Shown here piece after piece: positions 51,203 to 63,076 of a stretch of DNA of 64,000 nucleotides. Source of the DNA: Tillus elongatus (Eukaryota > Arthropoda > Insecta > Coleoptera > Cleridae); assembly GCA_964006375.1 (NCBI GenBank), contig OZ023269.1:59920968-59984967 (forward strand). The letters are read 5' to 3'. How positions within the stretch are numbered: the stretch's first letter is position 1; the number at the start of each line of letters is the position of its first letter. The notes below the pieces were generated by a model that was not told the origin of the DNA, searched no databases, and saw only the letters and a list, made by a program, of their open reading frames with translations. The translations under genes and the position numbers were made by a program.

Positions 51203-54200
51203 TTAGTTCAAGTATCTTCGTGGAAATCGAACTCTACGTCCATGGCGTGTAGTTTGAACGGGAACGGGAACTTCACTGTCACTTTCACTAGGTGTTGGAC
51301 TTTCACTGTCACTTTCAGTTTCACTAGGATGTCTCTGAGGCTGGAAAGTTGTCTGTTCGTTATCACAAAGAATGAATGCGGGTTTAAGACGGTCAACAGA
51401 AATTGTCTCTTCTCCGTGTGATTTCTTGATTTTGAAGACTTTGTCAGTTCGGGATAACACTTCAAAGGGGCCGTCATAAACTGGTTCGAGGGTTTTTCGC
51501 GGAATATCAATGCGAACAAAAACAAAAGGAGCTTCCATAAGCTTAGGATGGACAAATACCTTTTTTGCAGTATGATGTTTAAAAGGTACTGGTCGAAGTT
51601 TCCTTATGTCTTCTTTCAGCTGAGATATAAGTGATGGAACATCATGAGCTTGTGTGCTGTTGAAAAAGTCGGTGGGAAGTTTGATTGATTCTCCGTAGAC
51701 TATTTCAGCGGGTGTTGAGCGATATTCTGGAATTATGTACGATCTGAGTCCTAGTAACACAATTGGCAATTTAGCGACCCAGTTTTCGTCCATATGAGCT
51801 TTCAAGGCCTGTTTCAGAACTCTATGCCATCTCTCGATTACACCATTTGCTGCTGGGTGGTAAGCTGTGGTCTTGATGTGGTCTGCACCTAGTGTTTTAG
51901 TGAGGTGTGTGAAAAGGTGGCAATCGAATTGTTTACCTCTGTCTGTGGTGATGTATTGCGGAACACCGAAACGAGAGATCCAGCATGATAAAATAGTGTT
52001 CGCTACTGTTTCTGCTGTAATATCTGACAATGGAATTGCTTCGGGCCATCGAGAAAATCTGTCTATTATTGTTAACAGATAGCGTTGACCTTGTGATGCT
52101 GGTAATGGTCCCACAATGTCAACATTTATATGTGAGAATCTTCTCATGGCTGGGGTGTATTGTCCAATGGCACTGGAAGTGTGTCTCCATATCTTGACTT
52201 TCTGGCAGGGAATGCAAGTTTTAGACCAAAGAGTTACATCGCGTTTCAATTTGTGCCAACAAAATCTATCCTGGACCAGATCGACTGAAGCTGATATGCC
52301 TGGGTGAGATAAATTGTGGATAGAATCGAAAATCTTTCGGCGAAATTTGAGCGGAATGAATGGGCGAAGTTTCTTTGAAGAAGAATCGCAAATAAGATTC
52401 ATTCCGTTGTCAAGAGGCATGTTTTGAAATTTGTATGAGGAAGATTTAGACTGCAGAAGGTGTTTGAGTTCCTCACAAGATGACTGAGCTTGCGCAATTT
52501 CTTGGAGTGACACAGTGGAAGAAAGTGAAATTGTTTCAATGCGAGAACAATAGTCTGCGGGAATGTTTGTAGGACCTGGTATGTAGCGAATGTCTGTGGT
52601 AAATTGACCTAGGAAGTCTAAATGTCGTAGTTGCCTTGGGGATGCTTTATCGACGCGTTGTTCAAAAGCGTATGTCAAAGGTTTGTGGTCCGTATAAATG
52701 GTGAAATGGCGACCTTCTAGGGTATATCTAAAGTATTTAACTGCCTGATAAGCAGCTAGAAGTTCGCGATCGTAGGTGCTGTAAGATTTTTGGGCTGAAG
52801 TAAGCTTTTTGGAGTAGAAACCTAGGGGTTCTAGTGTTTGATCACGTAGTTGTTGGAGGGAAGCGCCTACGGCATAATCAGAAGCATCGACATGGAGAAT
52901 CAGTGGTAGCGAAGAAGACGGATGAGCTATTAGTGTAGCGTTTTTTAGTGCCTCTTTCAAACGTTCGAATGCTTCTCGAGTCTGAGGAGTCCACTCGATT
53001 TTACGTTTGTCGCGTTTTTTGGGATTCTGGCAGAGGCCGAATAGTGGTTGCTGAATTTCCGCAGCACGTGGAAGAGAACGACGGTAGAAATTTATGAGAC
53101 CTAGAAATCTTCTGAGTTTTTCAATGGTATCGGGAAGAGGTAGGTCGGTAATAGCTTTGATGCGTTCAGGAAGTGGAAATAATCCAGATTTATTTACACG
53201 AAAACCTAAAAATGAAATTTCGGCCACTCCGAATTCACATTTGGATGAATTGATACGGATGCCGTTGTCTTGAAGTGTCTGAAAAAGTTTTGCTAGATGC
53301 TCTTGATGTTCTTTTTCAGAGGCTGATGCAACGAGAATATCGTCAAGATAGGAGTAGGCAAAGTCAAGATGTCTTAAAATTGAATGTAAATATCTTTGAA
53401 ATGTTTGTGCTGAATTACGAAGGCCAAATGGGGTTTTAACAAATTCGAATAACCCAAATGGAGTTATGACTGCTGTTTTGGGAATATCTTGAGGTGCTAC
53501 TGGGATGTAATGGAAAGCGCGAATGATATCTAATTTTGAAAAAATACGTTTGCCTTCTAACTGGGCATTAAAATCCTGCAAATTTGGAATGGGATATTTG
53601 TCTGGGATTGTTTTAGCGTTTAGTGCTCGGTAATCCCCACATGGTCTCCATGAGCCATCCTTTTTTTGCACCATGTGGAGGGGGCTTGACCATGGACTTT
53701 TGGAGGGTCTACAAATTCCCAAGTCCATCATGTGCTGGAATTCTAGCTTTGCTTGAGCTAGCTTTTCCGGGGGCAATCTTCTAGCTTTTGCAGTGACAGG
53801 TGGTCCTTCCGTACTTATAGTATGGAAGAACTCAACCTCTGGAAGGTTGCTAGAAGAAGTTTCCTTAAAAAGGTCAGGAAATTGTTGTAGCAATTTGAAG
53901 TACTGGTGTGTCGGGTCTACGAGATGAATTTTAGAATTAAATCCTGGTGGTGGGTTAGCACCGGCCTTAGAGAGGTTTGTCTTTGTATCGATTAAACGTC
54001 TATGTTTCATATCCACAAGTAAAGCAAACTCTGCTAGAAAATCAGCGCCTATAATTGGTTGCTTGATATCGGCAAGTGTGAAGGGCCAGCAGAACCTACG
54101 GCGTAAACCTAGATCCAAATCTAATAATTGTTCGCCATAGGTATGAATAGGGGTCCCGTTTGCAGCATACAAGGTGCGTTTCGATTGAAATTTCCGTTGG

Positions 54201-54256
54201 TCGTGAGTGGGTGGAATAACTGAAATATCCGCTCCAGAGTCGATTAGAAATTTCAT
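51203..54256 (-). CDS. Pol polyprotein (PR-RT-RNase H-IN), intact
   Basis: At least 1017 residues. Protease [13 protein letters not shown] at the start; RT at about 130-380 ([26 protein letters not shown], catalytic [10 protein letters not shown]); RNase H at about 440-570 ([31 protein letters not shown]); integrase with HNLSH...CIPCQKVK zinc domain and D-D-E residues in [17 protein letters not shown] and GVIERWH; acidic C-terminal tail with [12 protein letters not shown] repeats. The first ATG lies inside the protease: coding similarity ([11 protein letters not shown]) extends upstream in the same frame, which is -1 relative to gag, so Pol is probably made as a Gag-Pol fusion by frameshifting rather than from this ATG. 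Confidence 0.95.
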   Translation of the reverse strand: MKFLIDSGADISVIPPTHDQRKFQSKRTLYAANGTPIHTYGEQLLDLDLGLRRRFCWPFTLADIKQPIIGADFLAEFALLVDMKHRRLIDTKTNLSKAGANPPPGFNSKIHLVDPTHQYFKLLQQFPDLFKETSSSNLPEVEFFHTISTEGPPVTAKARRLPPEKLAQAKLEFQHMMDLGICRPSKSPWSSPLHMVQKKDGSWRPCGDYRALNAKTIPDKYPIPNLQDFNAQLEGKRIFSKLDIIRAFHYIPVAPQDIPKTAVITPFGLFEFVKTPFGLRNSAQTFQRYLHSILRHLDFAYSYLDDILVASASEKEHQEHLAKLFQTLQDNGIRINSSKCEFGVAEISFLGFRVNKSGLFPLPERIKAITDLPLPDTIEKLRRFLGLINFYRRSLPRAAEIQQPLFGLCQNPKKRDKRKIEWTPQTREAFERLKEALKNATLIAHPSSSLPLILHVDASDYAVGASLQQLRDQTLEPLGFYSKKLTSAQKSYSTYDRELLAAYQAVKYFRYTLEGRHFTIYTDHKPLTYAFEQRVDKASPRQLRHLDFLGQFTTDIRYIPGPTNIPADYCSRIETISLSSTVSLQEIAQAQSSCEELKHLLQSKSSSYKFQNMPLDNGMNLICDSSSKKLRPFIPLKFRRKIFDSIHNLSHPGISASVDLVQDRFCWHKLKRDVTLWSKTCIPCQKVKIWRHTSSAIGQYTPAMRRFSHINVDIVGPLPASQGQRYLLTIIDRFSRWPEAIPLSDITAETVANTILSCWISRFGVPQYITTDRGKQFDCHLFTHLTKTLGADHIKTTAYHPAANGVIERWHRVLKQALKAHMDENWVAKLPIVLLGLRSYIIPEYRSTPAEIVYGESIKLPTDFFNSTQAHDVPSLISQLKEDIRKLRPVPFKHHTAKKVFVHPKLMEAPFVFVRIDIPRKTLEPVYDGPFEVLSRTDKVFKIKKSHGEETISVDRLKPAFILCDNEQTTFQPQRHPSETESDSESPTPSESDSEVPVPVQTTRHGRRVRFPRRYLN

Positions 54257-54333
54257 ATTGGAGCGTCTATCAAAAATAAAAAGGCGGCGTGTTAGGTGGC
54301 TCTCGTCTCCTGCCGCGTGGAGGGAGTGCCTTA

Positions 54334-55104
54334 TTAGTTTTCCGACACATGTTTTGCTTTAAAATTGCAAGGTTGGATGCAACGTTTGGCCTTGTTGCCG
54401 AATCGTTCATGATACCAACACGTGGAGGTTGAGGAATTTGCGGTTATGGAATTTCGAGAAAGCTTGGGCCTTTCTCGGGAGGTAGATCGGGAACGCGTTC
54501 GCAATTCGTTGACTGATGCTGTTAGCTTCTCTAATTGCGCTTCTAATTTGGCTAGCTTGTCGGGCTCGCGTGACTGAATTTCAGCCACGTTGTATTTATC
54601 TCCGGAAAATTCCACGATTTTGTCTGCTGTAACCGACAAATTTTCTAGAGAATCGTTGCTCAAAGCCAAAATTGAACGAACGTTGACTGGTAAACGTTGT
54701 AGAAATAAAATTTTAAGGAAATTTTCTCCAATCTGACTACCGGCTAAAAACTTCATTTCGCGTAAAAGTTGCGATGGTTTTCTGTCGCCTAATTCTAATT
54801 CTGTTAAAAGTTTATTTAGTTTGCGACTATCGGACTCTTCAAATTCTAATAAAAGACGTTTCATTAGATCTGAATAGGGGGTTGATGATAATGGTTGGGT
54901 TAAAAAATCTGAAATTGACTCTGCGACATCAGGATCGAGTATAGCGAGTACATGACTGAATTTTGTCTTTTCAGAACTGATCTGCGATATATCAAACTGG
55001 GCGTCAACCTGCATTTGCCAGATTTTCACGTTACGTCTCCATATAGGAGGTAATTTTATTGCAACCCTTGCCATGATATTGCTGCTTGAAGAATCTTCGG
55101 CCAT
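54334..55104 (-). CDS. Gag of CsRn1-like element, intact
   Basis: 256 residues. The N-terminal and central part is an aphid/arthropod-type CsRn1 capsid ([54 protein letters not shown]). A Ser/Thr/Arg linker follows. The C-terminus has a CX2HX9CX3C motif ([18 protein letters not shown]), the CHCC type that marks the CsRn1 clade in place of CCHC knuckles. Zero-frame GGAAAAC precedes the stop; the -1 frame is open through it into the protease. The motif is not a perfect X XXY YYZ site. Confidence 0.93.
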   Translation of the reverse strand: MAEDSSSSNIMARVAIKLPPIWRRNVKIWQMQVDAQFDISQISSEKTKFSHVLAILDPDVAESISDFLTQPLSSTPYSDLMKRLLLEFEESDSRKLNKLLTELELGDRKPSQLLREMKFLAGSQIGENFLKILFLQRLPVNVRSILALSNDSLENLSVTADKIVEFSGDKYNVAEIQSREPDKLAKLEAQLEKLTASVNELRTRSRSTSRERPKLSRNSITANSSTSTCWYHERFGNKAKRCIQPCNFKAKHVSEN

Positions 55105-55240
55105 TGTGAAAAAAATCAGATAATTTTTAAATTAGAAAAGACTGACCTGTTTAGATATTCGTTTTCTGTAGGCATGAGCACGTGCGTGGAAGTTAGGCGA
55201 CGTTGGCTGGAACATCAGGCTGGGCATCTTCGGCTTGCGG

Positions 55241-55253
55241 CACGGGGTCACCA
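55241..55253 (-). promoter_or_regulatory. Primer-binding site, tRNA-Trp type
   Basis: Minus strand reads TGGTGACCCCGTG one base after the 5' LTR. Confidence 0.75.
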
Positions 55254-55254
55254 A

Positions 55255-55568
55255 TATGGATGTTAATTGCACTTGTTGATATTAAATCCATACGTAAACA
55301 TTTAATATACTTTATTATTTCACTAACTGAATAAACTATACATTTAACTATAAAACAATAACAGACAGCACATAACAGATAACTGACCGAGCGTGGAGAG
55401 ACGTATCTTCACTATGTCGGTTGGTAGCGAGGAGAGAGAGAGAGATCCCTGGTGTCTCTTATATAGTAGTTCTTGACAGCTTGCTGTCGAATAACGTAAC
55501 GCAACGTTTAGCTGTCAGAAACATAGAGTAGTGTTGACGGAAACACTGCGGTCGGAACCACCGCCACA
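55255..55568 (-). repeat. 5' LTR of CsRn1-like copy 2
   Basis: 314 bp; TGTGGCGG start, CATCCATA end; TATA-like TATATAAG inside (near 55460). Confidence 0.94.
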
Positions 55569-55573
55569 AATCC

Positions 55574-55790
55574 ACCCACTAACATTAATGAAGGAATTAT
55601 TTGCACTTGTATATAAAAATTTCCCAAATGACACAAATAATTCGTCCAAACAAATAAATTAAATAAAAAACATAATATAAACGATCTCATATCATATACG
55701 GTAAATGTCAGTTAGAGCGTTTAACAGACCTGCGCAATTAAAATCATATGTTACCATGACAACCACAACTAGATGTTATATAAACTATTC
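55574..55790. other. Left-arm DNA with a segment missing from the right arm
   Basis: No gene. 55574-55646 matches 60563-60645 in reverse; from about 55647 the sequence is absent from the right arm. Confidence 0.6.
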
Positions 55791-56087
55791 AATGTAGGCG
55801 GTGGAATTAAACATAAATGTTTCAAATTTGAATAGCTTAATTTTCTGTAACCCTAGAAAGCTGAATTTTGGCACATAGTTAGGTCTTTCAATATGTACAC
55901 CAAATTTTATCGAAATATCTTTGTAATTTTCGGAGAAAAATTTTTTTTTCGAAAGAAACCTCAAAATTTTCCCGGAAAACCGTGTCAGATTTTTCTGCCT
56001 AACGAACTCATTCAAGCTATTAATAAAAGAAAAGCACTTGCCGAGTTTTATCAAAATCGGTTAATTATTCATTGAGTTAGCGGTTGG

Positions 56088-56185
<98 letters not shown>

Positions 56186-56330
56186 AAATCGAAACTGACC
56201 CCGGATATGGGTTCTAGGGGCCCAAATTCGCGCTCATTTGCAAAAATTTTTGCATAGTCTCACCATCGATACCTCTCTATTAGTGAATTTTTTTAAATAA
56301 AAATTCACTAAAATGACAATAAAAAGAGTA
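55791..56330 (-). mobile_element. Family X copy with (TA)n core
   Basis: Minus strand: TTAGTGAATTT end (about 56275-56330), CCCTAGAACCCATATCC, GGTCAGTTTCG, (TA)n at 56090-56178, right core (CCAACCGCTAACTC..., AATGAGTTCGTTAGG). The hairpin terminus is not present at the 55800 side. Confidence 0.8.
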
Positions 56331-56690
56331 AATTATAAATGAGCACCGAGTAAGCAATGTTTTTTTAGATTATCTGATTTCAGACAAGAGCGTTTGCTAT
56401 ATTACCAGTCTTCGAGAAGGCTCTTTCTGAAGGCGTATTTTAACAATTGAGGATATTTATTTTGATTAATTTTCCACCACTGCAATGGACACAAATTTTT
56501 TGGTAAAACACTTTCACAAAAATATATGTCAGTTTCATCTGACACTGCCGTTTGTTCAATAGGAAACAAAATGTCTAAGGCAGTTTTTTTGCAGGGTTTT
56601 CTACGTTGGTTTCTTCATCATGTGAACCTTTGTCTGATTCTAGAAGATTTTTAAAATACCATTTTGTTTTAAACGAAGGCCGAATAAACC
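56331..56690 (-). pseudogene. hAT transposase C-terminal remnant
   Basis: Minus strand: PLQWWKINQNKYPQLLKYA (about 56432-56488), then in a shifted frame PSERAFSKTGNIANALV (about 56385-56440), then a LKKHCLLGAHL-like tail. These match the hAT dimerisation region (WW-xN, PSER-FS-AGNI...R). A stop and shift break it. It lies exactly between two inverted arms of family X (56176-56330 and 56698-56830). Confidence 0.7.
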
Positions 56691-56697
56691 GTTCTTT

Positions 56698-56950
<253 letters not shown>

Positions 56951-57035
56951 TATGCTTGGTTCTCGGGTTAAACCGCGTCCAGAATTTATGGAAACTCGAC
57001 GTTTCGGCTCCTGTTTTGGAGCCATTTTCAAGAGG

Positions 57036-57270
57036 TAAAGGAAATATGTAAGGACACTCTAAGGCCTCAATCTGCCTACTCCTTAGAGTGATGGACAAAT
57101 GTGGGTAAAGGAAATATGTAAGGACACTCTAAGGCCTCAATCTGCCTACTCCTTAGAGTGGTGGACAAAGGTGGGTAAAGGAAACATGTAAGGACACTCT
57201 AAGGCCTCAATCTGCCTACTCCTTAGAGTGATGGACAAAGGTGGGTAAAGGAAATATGTAAGGACACTCT
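57036..57270. repeat. 70-bp tandem repeats, left (3.4 units)
   Basis: Units start at 57036, 57106, 57176 and 57246 (partial). They contain AAGGAAATATGTAAGGACAC and a CCTCAATCTGCCTACTCC block; 1-3 differences between units. Confidence 0.95.
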
Positions 57271-59571
57271 AAAATTTTTACCAAACTCCTTATCCGCAAA
57301 TCGCGTCTCCTTTGTGACCTCACCTTTCTAAAAACCTGCCGTGATCATCACGTGGTCCCAAAATCTTTTCAACTTAAACATCACACCAAATCACATAACG
57401 TCTCCAACATTTTAAAACGAACAGGCTTTGCTCTCCTTAGAAATTCCATTCACGAGACAAGACGACACCTTAACACTACCAACACACTGCTTTACGACAC
57501 GTACATAAAAATACACACATACAAAATACACCCTACACTTTGGGACACTCTAGACAGACTCTCACATAGTAAATCAGAACATGTTAGACAACAAAAGACG
57601 GACGTACAAAAAAGAAAATTACAGCAACTTCTAGACAACAAAAATCTCACACAACACACACATAATGCTAATCCTCCTATAGTAGTTCACAACCTTTCAA
57701 ATTCCACCATAAGTGACGTCGCCATCAAAGTCCTATCCAAAGGTTTTAATTTTGCACCAACCCCTAAATTCATCCCAATAGAAAAGATAATTTCTCAATC
57801 AGAAGATGCAATAACACACTTACCGACTGACGAAGCTGAAATTACGAGACAAGACATTGCCAGGATATTACGTTCTGCCAAACCTCCACCTTCCAACCTT
57901 TCTCCTCACGAACGACAGTCAATCAGAGACCTAAACCGAAACACAGAAATTATAATCCTACCAGCAGACAAAGGCAACGCTACAGTCATACTTGACAAAA
58001 CAGACTATATACAAAAGATGGACAATATACTAAACAACACAGACTACAAACAAATCCCTAACGACCCTACAACTTATCTGGAAAAGAAAACCAAAACTAT
58101 CATCAACAACTCCCAACTCAACCCTGACCTCAAAAAAGAACTAATCCCCCGCGAAAAATCATCTCGCATCCCTAGAAAATATGGTCTCCCGAAAATCCAT
58201 AAGCCTGATATTCCCCTTCGCCCTATCGTAAGTGCCCACCGTTCACCCACACAAAAACTTGCAAAACATCTAGCCAAAACTCTTCAACCATTAGTAGAAA
58301 ACGCTACATCCTATGTCAAAAACTCCACCCATTTCATCGACCTTCTTCAAAACAACACCATTTCTCAAAACGACATCCTAGTTAGCTTTGATATAGTTTC
58401 CTTATTCACCAATATACCTCTATCTGAAACCCTTGACATTCTCAAAAATAAACACAAAATTTCCCACGATACCTTAGCTCTTGTAGAACACTGCACATCT
58501 AACACTTATTTCCTTTTTCAAAACAAATTTTACAAACAAGTTCGAGGTGCTCCAATGGGTCCACCCCTCTCTCCTGCATTGGCCAACATTTTCATGGAAA
58601 ACTTCACACAAGCCCCCAATTCATCCCAACTTAAACCAACGTGTTGGTTAAGATACGTTGACGACATTTTCGCTGTCTGGCCACACAGCAAAGAATCTCT
58701 AGACGAATTCCTTTCTTACCTAAATAACATGAACCCCCAAATCCAGTTCACCATGGAAATGGAAAATAATTTTTATTTGCCTTTCTTAGATGTACGCATC
58801 ACTAAAAACCCAGTCAGAGGATTTTCTTACACTGTCTACCGAAAACCGACCCACACTAATCGGTATCTTAACGCCCAATCTCACCAGCACCCATCACAAC
58901 TAAATTCCGTGGTTCGAACATTAGTAACACGATCACTTAGACTAACGGACAACAACAACAAACAGACAGAATTAAACTTTTTAAGACAGACATTGCTAGA
59001 AAACGGATACGACAACCATCACATACTACGAAACATTAGAAACGCACAACAACAAACCACTACACCACAACAAGAACAAACAGCGTCCACACAACAACAC
59101 ACAGCGTTTTTACCATACATTAAAGGTGTCACCGACAAAATCAGCCGAATTTTCAGAACCCATAATATCAAAACCGTATTCACAACAGACCAAAAACTGT
59201 CAAATCTTATTAAAACTCCCAAGGATACGATTCCAAACGAATCCCACGGAGTTTACGAAATTCCTTGTTCCGACTGTTCCCGAACTTACGTAGGACAAAC
59301 AAACAGACGCATCCACAATAGAATATACGAACACACCCTCACAGTTAGAAAATCCGACCCCTCATCGGCGCTGGCCATGCATCATATTCATACAGGGCAC
59401 AAAATAGACTTCGATAATGCCAAAACAATAGCACCGGTTTACAATTTCAAAACGAGAATTATCCGCGAAGCAATCGAGATTGAAAAACGTCCCGATTGTT
59501 TAAATAAGAGAGATGATGGTCTTCGCCTTCCGACTACTTGGAAACCTATTATACACACAAAAGGGAAATGA
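57262..59571 (+). CDS. Penelope-like RT with C-terminal GIY-YIG endonuclease, intact
   Basis: Open from 57262 (just after a stop inside the 70-bp repeat) to TGA at 59571, about 770 codons. No ATG occurs near the start: homology-like sequence is present from the beginning of the frame, 57352 is a GTG, and the first in-frame ATG is past residue 220, so the true start is unknown. RT motifs: ILPADKGNATVILD, GLPKIHKPDIPLRPIVSAH, SFDIVSLFTNIPL, RGAPMGPPLSPALANIF and catalytic LRYVDDIFAVW. C-terminal nuclease: GVYEIPCSDCSRTYVGQT (GIY-YIG plus CX2C), RRIHNRIYEH and REAIEIEKRPDCLNKRDDG (catalytic Glu and Asn region). EN-positive Penelope-like group; length is typical. Confidence 0.93.
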   Translation, partial: GHSKIFTKLLIRKSRLLCDLTFLKTCRDHHVVPKSFQLKHHTKSHNVSNILKRTGFALLRNSIHETRRHLNTTNTLLYDTYIKIHTYKIHPTLWDTLDRLSHSKSEHVRQQKTDVQKRKLQQLLDNKNLTQHTHNANPPIVVHNLSNSTISDVAIKVLSKGFNFAPTPKFIPIEKIISQSEDAITHLPTDEAEITRQDIARILRSAKPPPSNLSPHERQSIRDLNRNTEIIILPADKGNATVILDKTDYIQKMDNILNNTDYKQIPNDPTTYLEKKTKTIINNSQLNPDLKKELIPREKSSRIPRKYGLPKIHKPDIPLRPIVSAHRSPTQKLAKHLAKTLQPLVENATSYVKNSTHFIDLLQNNTISQNDILVSFDIVSLFTNIPLSETLDILKNKHKISHDTLALVEHCTSNTYFLFQNKFYKQVRGAPMGPPLSPALANIFMENFTQAPNSSQLKPTCWLRYVDDIFAVWPHSKESLDEFLSYLNNMNPQIQFTMEMENNFYLPFLDVRITKNPVRGFSYTVYRKPTHTNRYLNAQSHQHPSQLNSVVRTLVTRSLRLTDNNNKQTELNFLRQTLLENGYDNHHILRNIRNAQQQTTTPQQEQTASTQQHTAFLPYIKGVTDKISRIFRTHNIKTVFTTDQKLSNLIKTPKDTIPNESHGVYEIPCSDCSRTYVGQTNRRIHNRIYEHTLTVRKSDPSSALAMHHIHTGHKIDFDNAKTIAPVYNFKTRIIREAIEIEKRPDCLNKRDDGLRLPTTWKPIIHTKGK

Positions 59572-59865
59572 ATTCCACAGACAATTTTGTTGCATCATTA
59601 TCTGCCTCAACAAATGCCGGTGACCCTCTTAATCCTCCTCTAGATACCGTGACCAAAGCCCCCCACTTAATTGACGGTGACCCCACTACTTTCACCGATG
59701 ACGCAACAGGTAGACGGAACGACCTATATAAGACAAGACTTGCAACGAACTGCCAGATCTCTCCGAGGCCTAGGGTTGAACACACTGAGACCTCACAGAC
59801 GATCTCCGGCGAGATTTGGGGAGTAGGCAGATTGACGCCCCGTAATCGAGCTACAACAACCCAAC
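59572..59865. other. 3' untranslated region of the Penelope-like element
   Basis: Non-coding DNA between the RT stop and the right repeat array. A 118-codon plus-strand frame (59538-59894) overlapping it has no domain and is not supported. Confidence 0.5.
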
Positions 59866-60215
59866 CTACCTTTATCCACCGCTCTAAGGAGTAGGCAGAT
59901 TGAGGCCTTAGAGTGTCCTTACATATTTCCTTTACCTACCTTTGTCCACCACTCTAAGGAGTAAGCAGATTGAGGCCTTAGAGTGTCCTTACATATTTCC
60001 TTTACCCACCTTTGTCCATCACTCTAAGGAGTAGGCAGATTGAGGCCTTACAGTGTCCTTACATATTTCCTTTACCCACCTTTGTCCACCACTCTAAGGA
60101 GTAGGCAGATTGAGGCCTTAGAGTGTCCTTACATATTTCCTTTACCCACATTTGTCCATCACTCTAAGGAGTAGGCAGATTGAGGCCTTAGAGTGTCCTT
60201 ACATATTTCCTTTAC
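59866..60215. repeat. 70-bp tandem repeats, right (about 5 units, inverted to the left array)
   Basis: The TTTAC boundary recurs at 59931, 60001, 60071, 60141 and 60211, 70 bp apart. It is the reverse complement of the left array. Confidence 0.95.
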
Positions 60216-60331
60216 CTCTTGAAAATGGCTCCAAAACAGGAGCCGAAACGTCGAGTTTCCATAAATTCTGGACGCGGTTTAACCCGAGAACCAAGCATAT
60301 CTCACATTAAAGACCGCGGAAATCTTTCTGA

Positions 60332-60333
<2 letters not shown>

Positions 60334-60411
<78 letters not shown>

Positions 60412-60563
60412 AACCGCTAACTCAAAGAATAATTAACCGATTTTGACAAAACTCGGCAAGTGCCTTTCTTTTATTAATAGCTTGAATGAGTTCGTTAGCC
60501 AGAAAATCTGACACGGTTTTCCGGGAAAATTTTGAGTTTTCTTTCGAAAAAAAATTTTTCTCC
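60334..60563 (+). mobile_element. Family X, right-core half with (TA)n
   Basis: (CA)n/(TA)n at 60334-60409, then CCAACCGCTAACTC..., AATGAGTTCGTTAGCCAG, TTTTCCGGGAAAATTTTGAG. Reverse complement of 55931-56178. It ends abruptly at CTCCGAAA, where the left arm has 285 bp more. Confidence 0.8.
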
Positions 60564-61637
60564 GAAATTATTTGTGTCATTTGGGAAATTTTTATATACA
60601 AGTGCAAATAATTCCTTTATTAATGTTAGTGGGTGGATTAAACTAAACAGTGTTTGTTATATTTTATCAACACATATATACGTAAATGGTTTATAAATTG
60701 TGTATTTGCATATTGAATAAATAAATAAATATAAATGATCGAAGTTTTACAAAAGGGCTGATATTATACAGGGTGGCGCGTTTTCACTGTAAAGCTGAAT
60801 ATTATATACAAGAGACGAGAAAAAATTGTATAAGTTAATTATAGGGTGTCTTGAGCTGCATCTTATAAAATTATTTTGACAATCACCGGCTGGCCCACAA
60901 GTCGATCGTTGGTGATCCCTACAATTATTTTTTTCGAACAGCCTTATTTTATTGCATTTTTTATCGAAATATGTTTGTAAGAAAAAAAATCAAGACGCAG
61001 TAAGTGCGTTTTGGTAGCCAATTTTCATTAAATGCTTCAAATTTCAATAACTCAATTTGCTATTAACCTCAGATTTGTTGGTTAGAAAACCAACGTTTAA
61101 GGTATATTGCGGGAAAATTTTTGTACATTTTCAAACAATAAGTTATTTTGATAAAATATGGCACATTGTTTCTACTATAAATTTTGCTCATAAATAAAAA
61201 ATACCGTTTCTGTGCTTCTGTGTGCTCTGGAGAATGCATTAACAAGTTGTTATTGTAGTGTAAAATTAAAATTTACTAAATGTAGTTTTGATAAAGCAGA
61301 ATGAAAAAAGTGAATTTATTGACTGAGGAGTAATATTGTGTTGTATACTGGGAGAGTGTTGGAAAATGATCATGTTATATTCTATAAATTAATTAATTAT
61401 CAACATATTATGTAAAATACTTCAACCACTTTATTTAAAACGTTAAAATGGTGTATGTGCTTGTCATAATAAGGTTACTTAAAGCACGAGGGATATACTG
61501 TTTGGTTTTTATATGTTGTGTATTGTGTGGTGCCTAAGATATCATACTAAGTGCAGCAGATCCCTTTCAACACTATAGGATTAAAAATGTATTGCCAAAA
61601 AAAAAACAAAAACAAATTGCTTATCCTTTAACTAAAA
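60564..61637. other. Right-arm DNA of the large inverted repeat
   Basis: No gene. It contains the empty insertion site for the CsRn1-like element (near 60650), an X hairpin end in reverse (about 60985-61020, GACGCAGTAAGTGCGT) and a block with a TACAGGGTGGCGCG-like start (60764). The segment 61404-61637 has no counterpart in the left arm. Confidence 0.6.
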
Positions 61638-61970
61638 TATTAGTGAATTTTTATTTTTAAAAAGTCGGTAATGGAGAGGTATCGATGGTGAGACTTTGCA
61701 CAAATTTTTTCAAATATCCATCCGATAACTTAAAAATTAATTAACCGATTTTAATGAAACTCGGCAAGTGCCTTTCTTTTATTAATGGCTTGGATGAGTT
61801 CGTTAGCCAGGAAAATCGGAAAGGCTTTTCCGGGAAAAAATTTTTCCCCGAAAATTACAAAGCTGTTTTAATAAAATTTAAAGAGTATGTTGCCCTGGGA
61901 GAGACCTCACTACGTATCAAAATTCAACTTTCTAAGTTTATAAAAAATTGAGTTATTCAAATTTTCATTT
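61638..61970 (+). mobile_element. Family X copy lacking the (TA)n core
   Basis: The left end (TATTAGTGAATTTTTATT..., GAGAGGTATCGATGGTGAG) jumps at about 61717 from TTCAAAT straight to ATCCATCCGATAACTT, the usual right core, skipping the CCTAGAACCC block and the whole (TA)n array. It continues GGCTTGGATGAGTTCG and TTTTCCGGGAAAA. Confidence 0.8.
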
Positions 61971-62077
61971 TTCTTAAGGAATTTTTTTTCCAAAAATGTT
62001 TATAACTTAAATCAAACAGGCTCCGGCGATACGTGTCAGATGTGTGTTTTGAAACGGTTTTCAGAGCTCCTATTAGT

Positions 62078-62858
<781 letters not shown>

Positions 62859-62887
62859 AAATCGCGGGTTCACAAATGTGCTTTTAC

Positions 62888-63076
62888 CAAAATATTTAGA
62901 TATTCGAATTTTTGGATATTCGTATAAATATTTGAATATTTAGATATTTGTATAAATATTTGAATTTTTAGATGTTCGAATATTCTTTTAACTATTAGAA
63001 TTTAGAATATTCGAATATTTGATTACTGAATAATTATTTTTAAACTATTCAAATTTAGAATATTCGAGTATTGGAA
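62888..63076. repeat. AT-rich degenerate repeat of ATTCGAATATT-type units
   Basis: Successive imperfect copies of palindromic ATTCGAATATT/ATTTAGATATT units of roughly 20-25 bp. Confidence 0.6.

Larger units (their letters stand above)
50862..55568 (-). mobile_element. CsRn1-like Gypsy element, copy 2 (intact, young)
   Basis: 4707 bp on the minus strand. LTRs (55255-55568 and 50862-51177) differ by about one substitution and one 2-bp change in a GA run. Gag and Pol frames are both open. The target duplication AATCC lies at 50857-50861 and 55569-55573, and the right arm of the inverted repeat (near 60650) shows the unfilled site. The intact frames, matched LTRs and target duplication suggest a recently active element. 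Confidence 0.95.

Noticed and set aside
51203..54256. Pol translated from its own ATG at 54256
   Set aside because: The ATG is inside the protease; similarity and an open -1 frame extend upstream into gag.
59538..59894. 118-codon second ORF of the Penelope-like element
   Set aside because: It overlaps the RT end in another frame and runs into the 70-bp repeat; no domain. Low-complexity chance frame more likely.
57036..60215. CRISPR array
   Set aside because: The 70-bp units are contiguous without spacers, in inverted blocks around an RT gene, in a eukaryotic genome.
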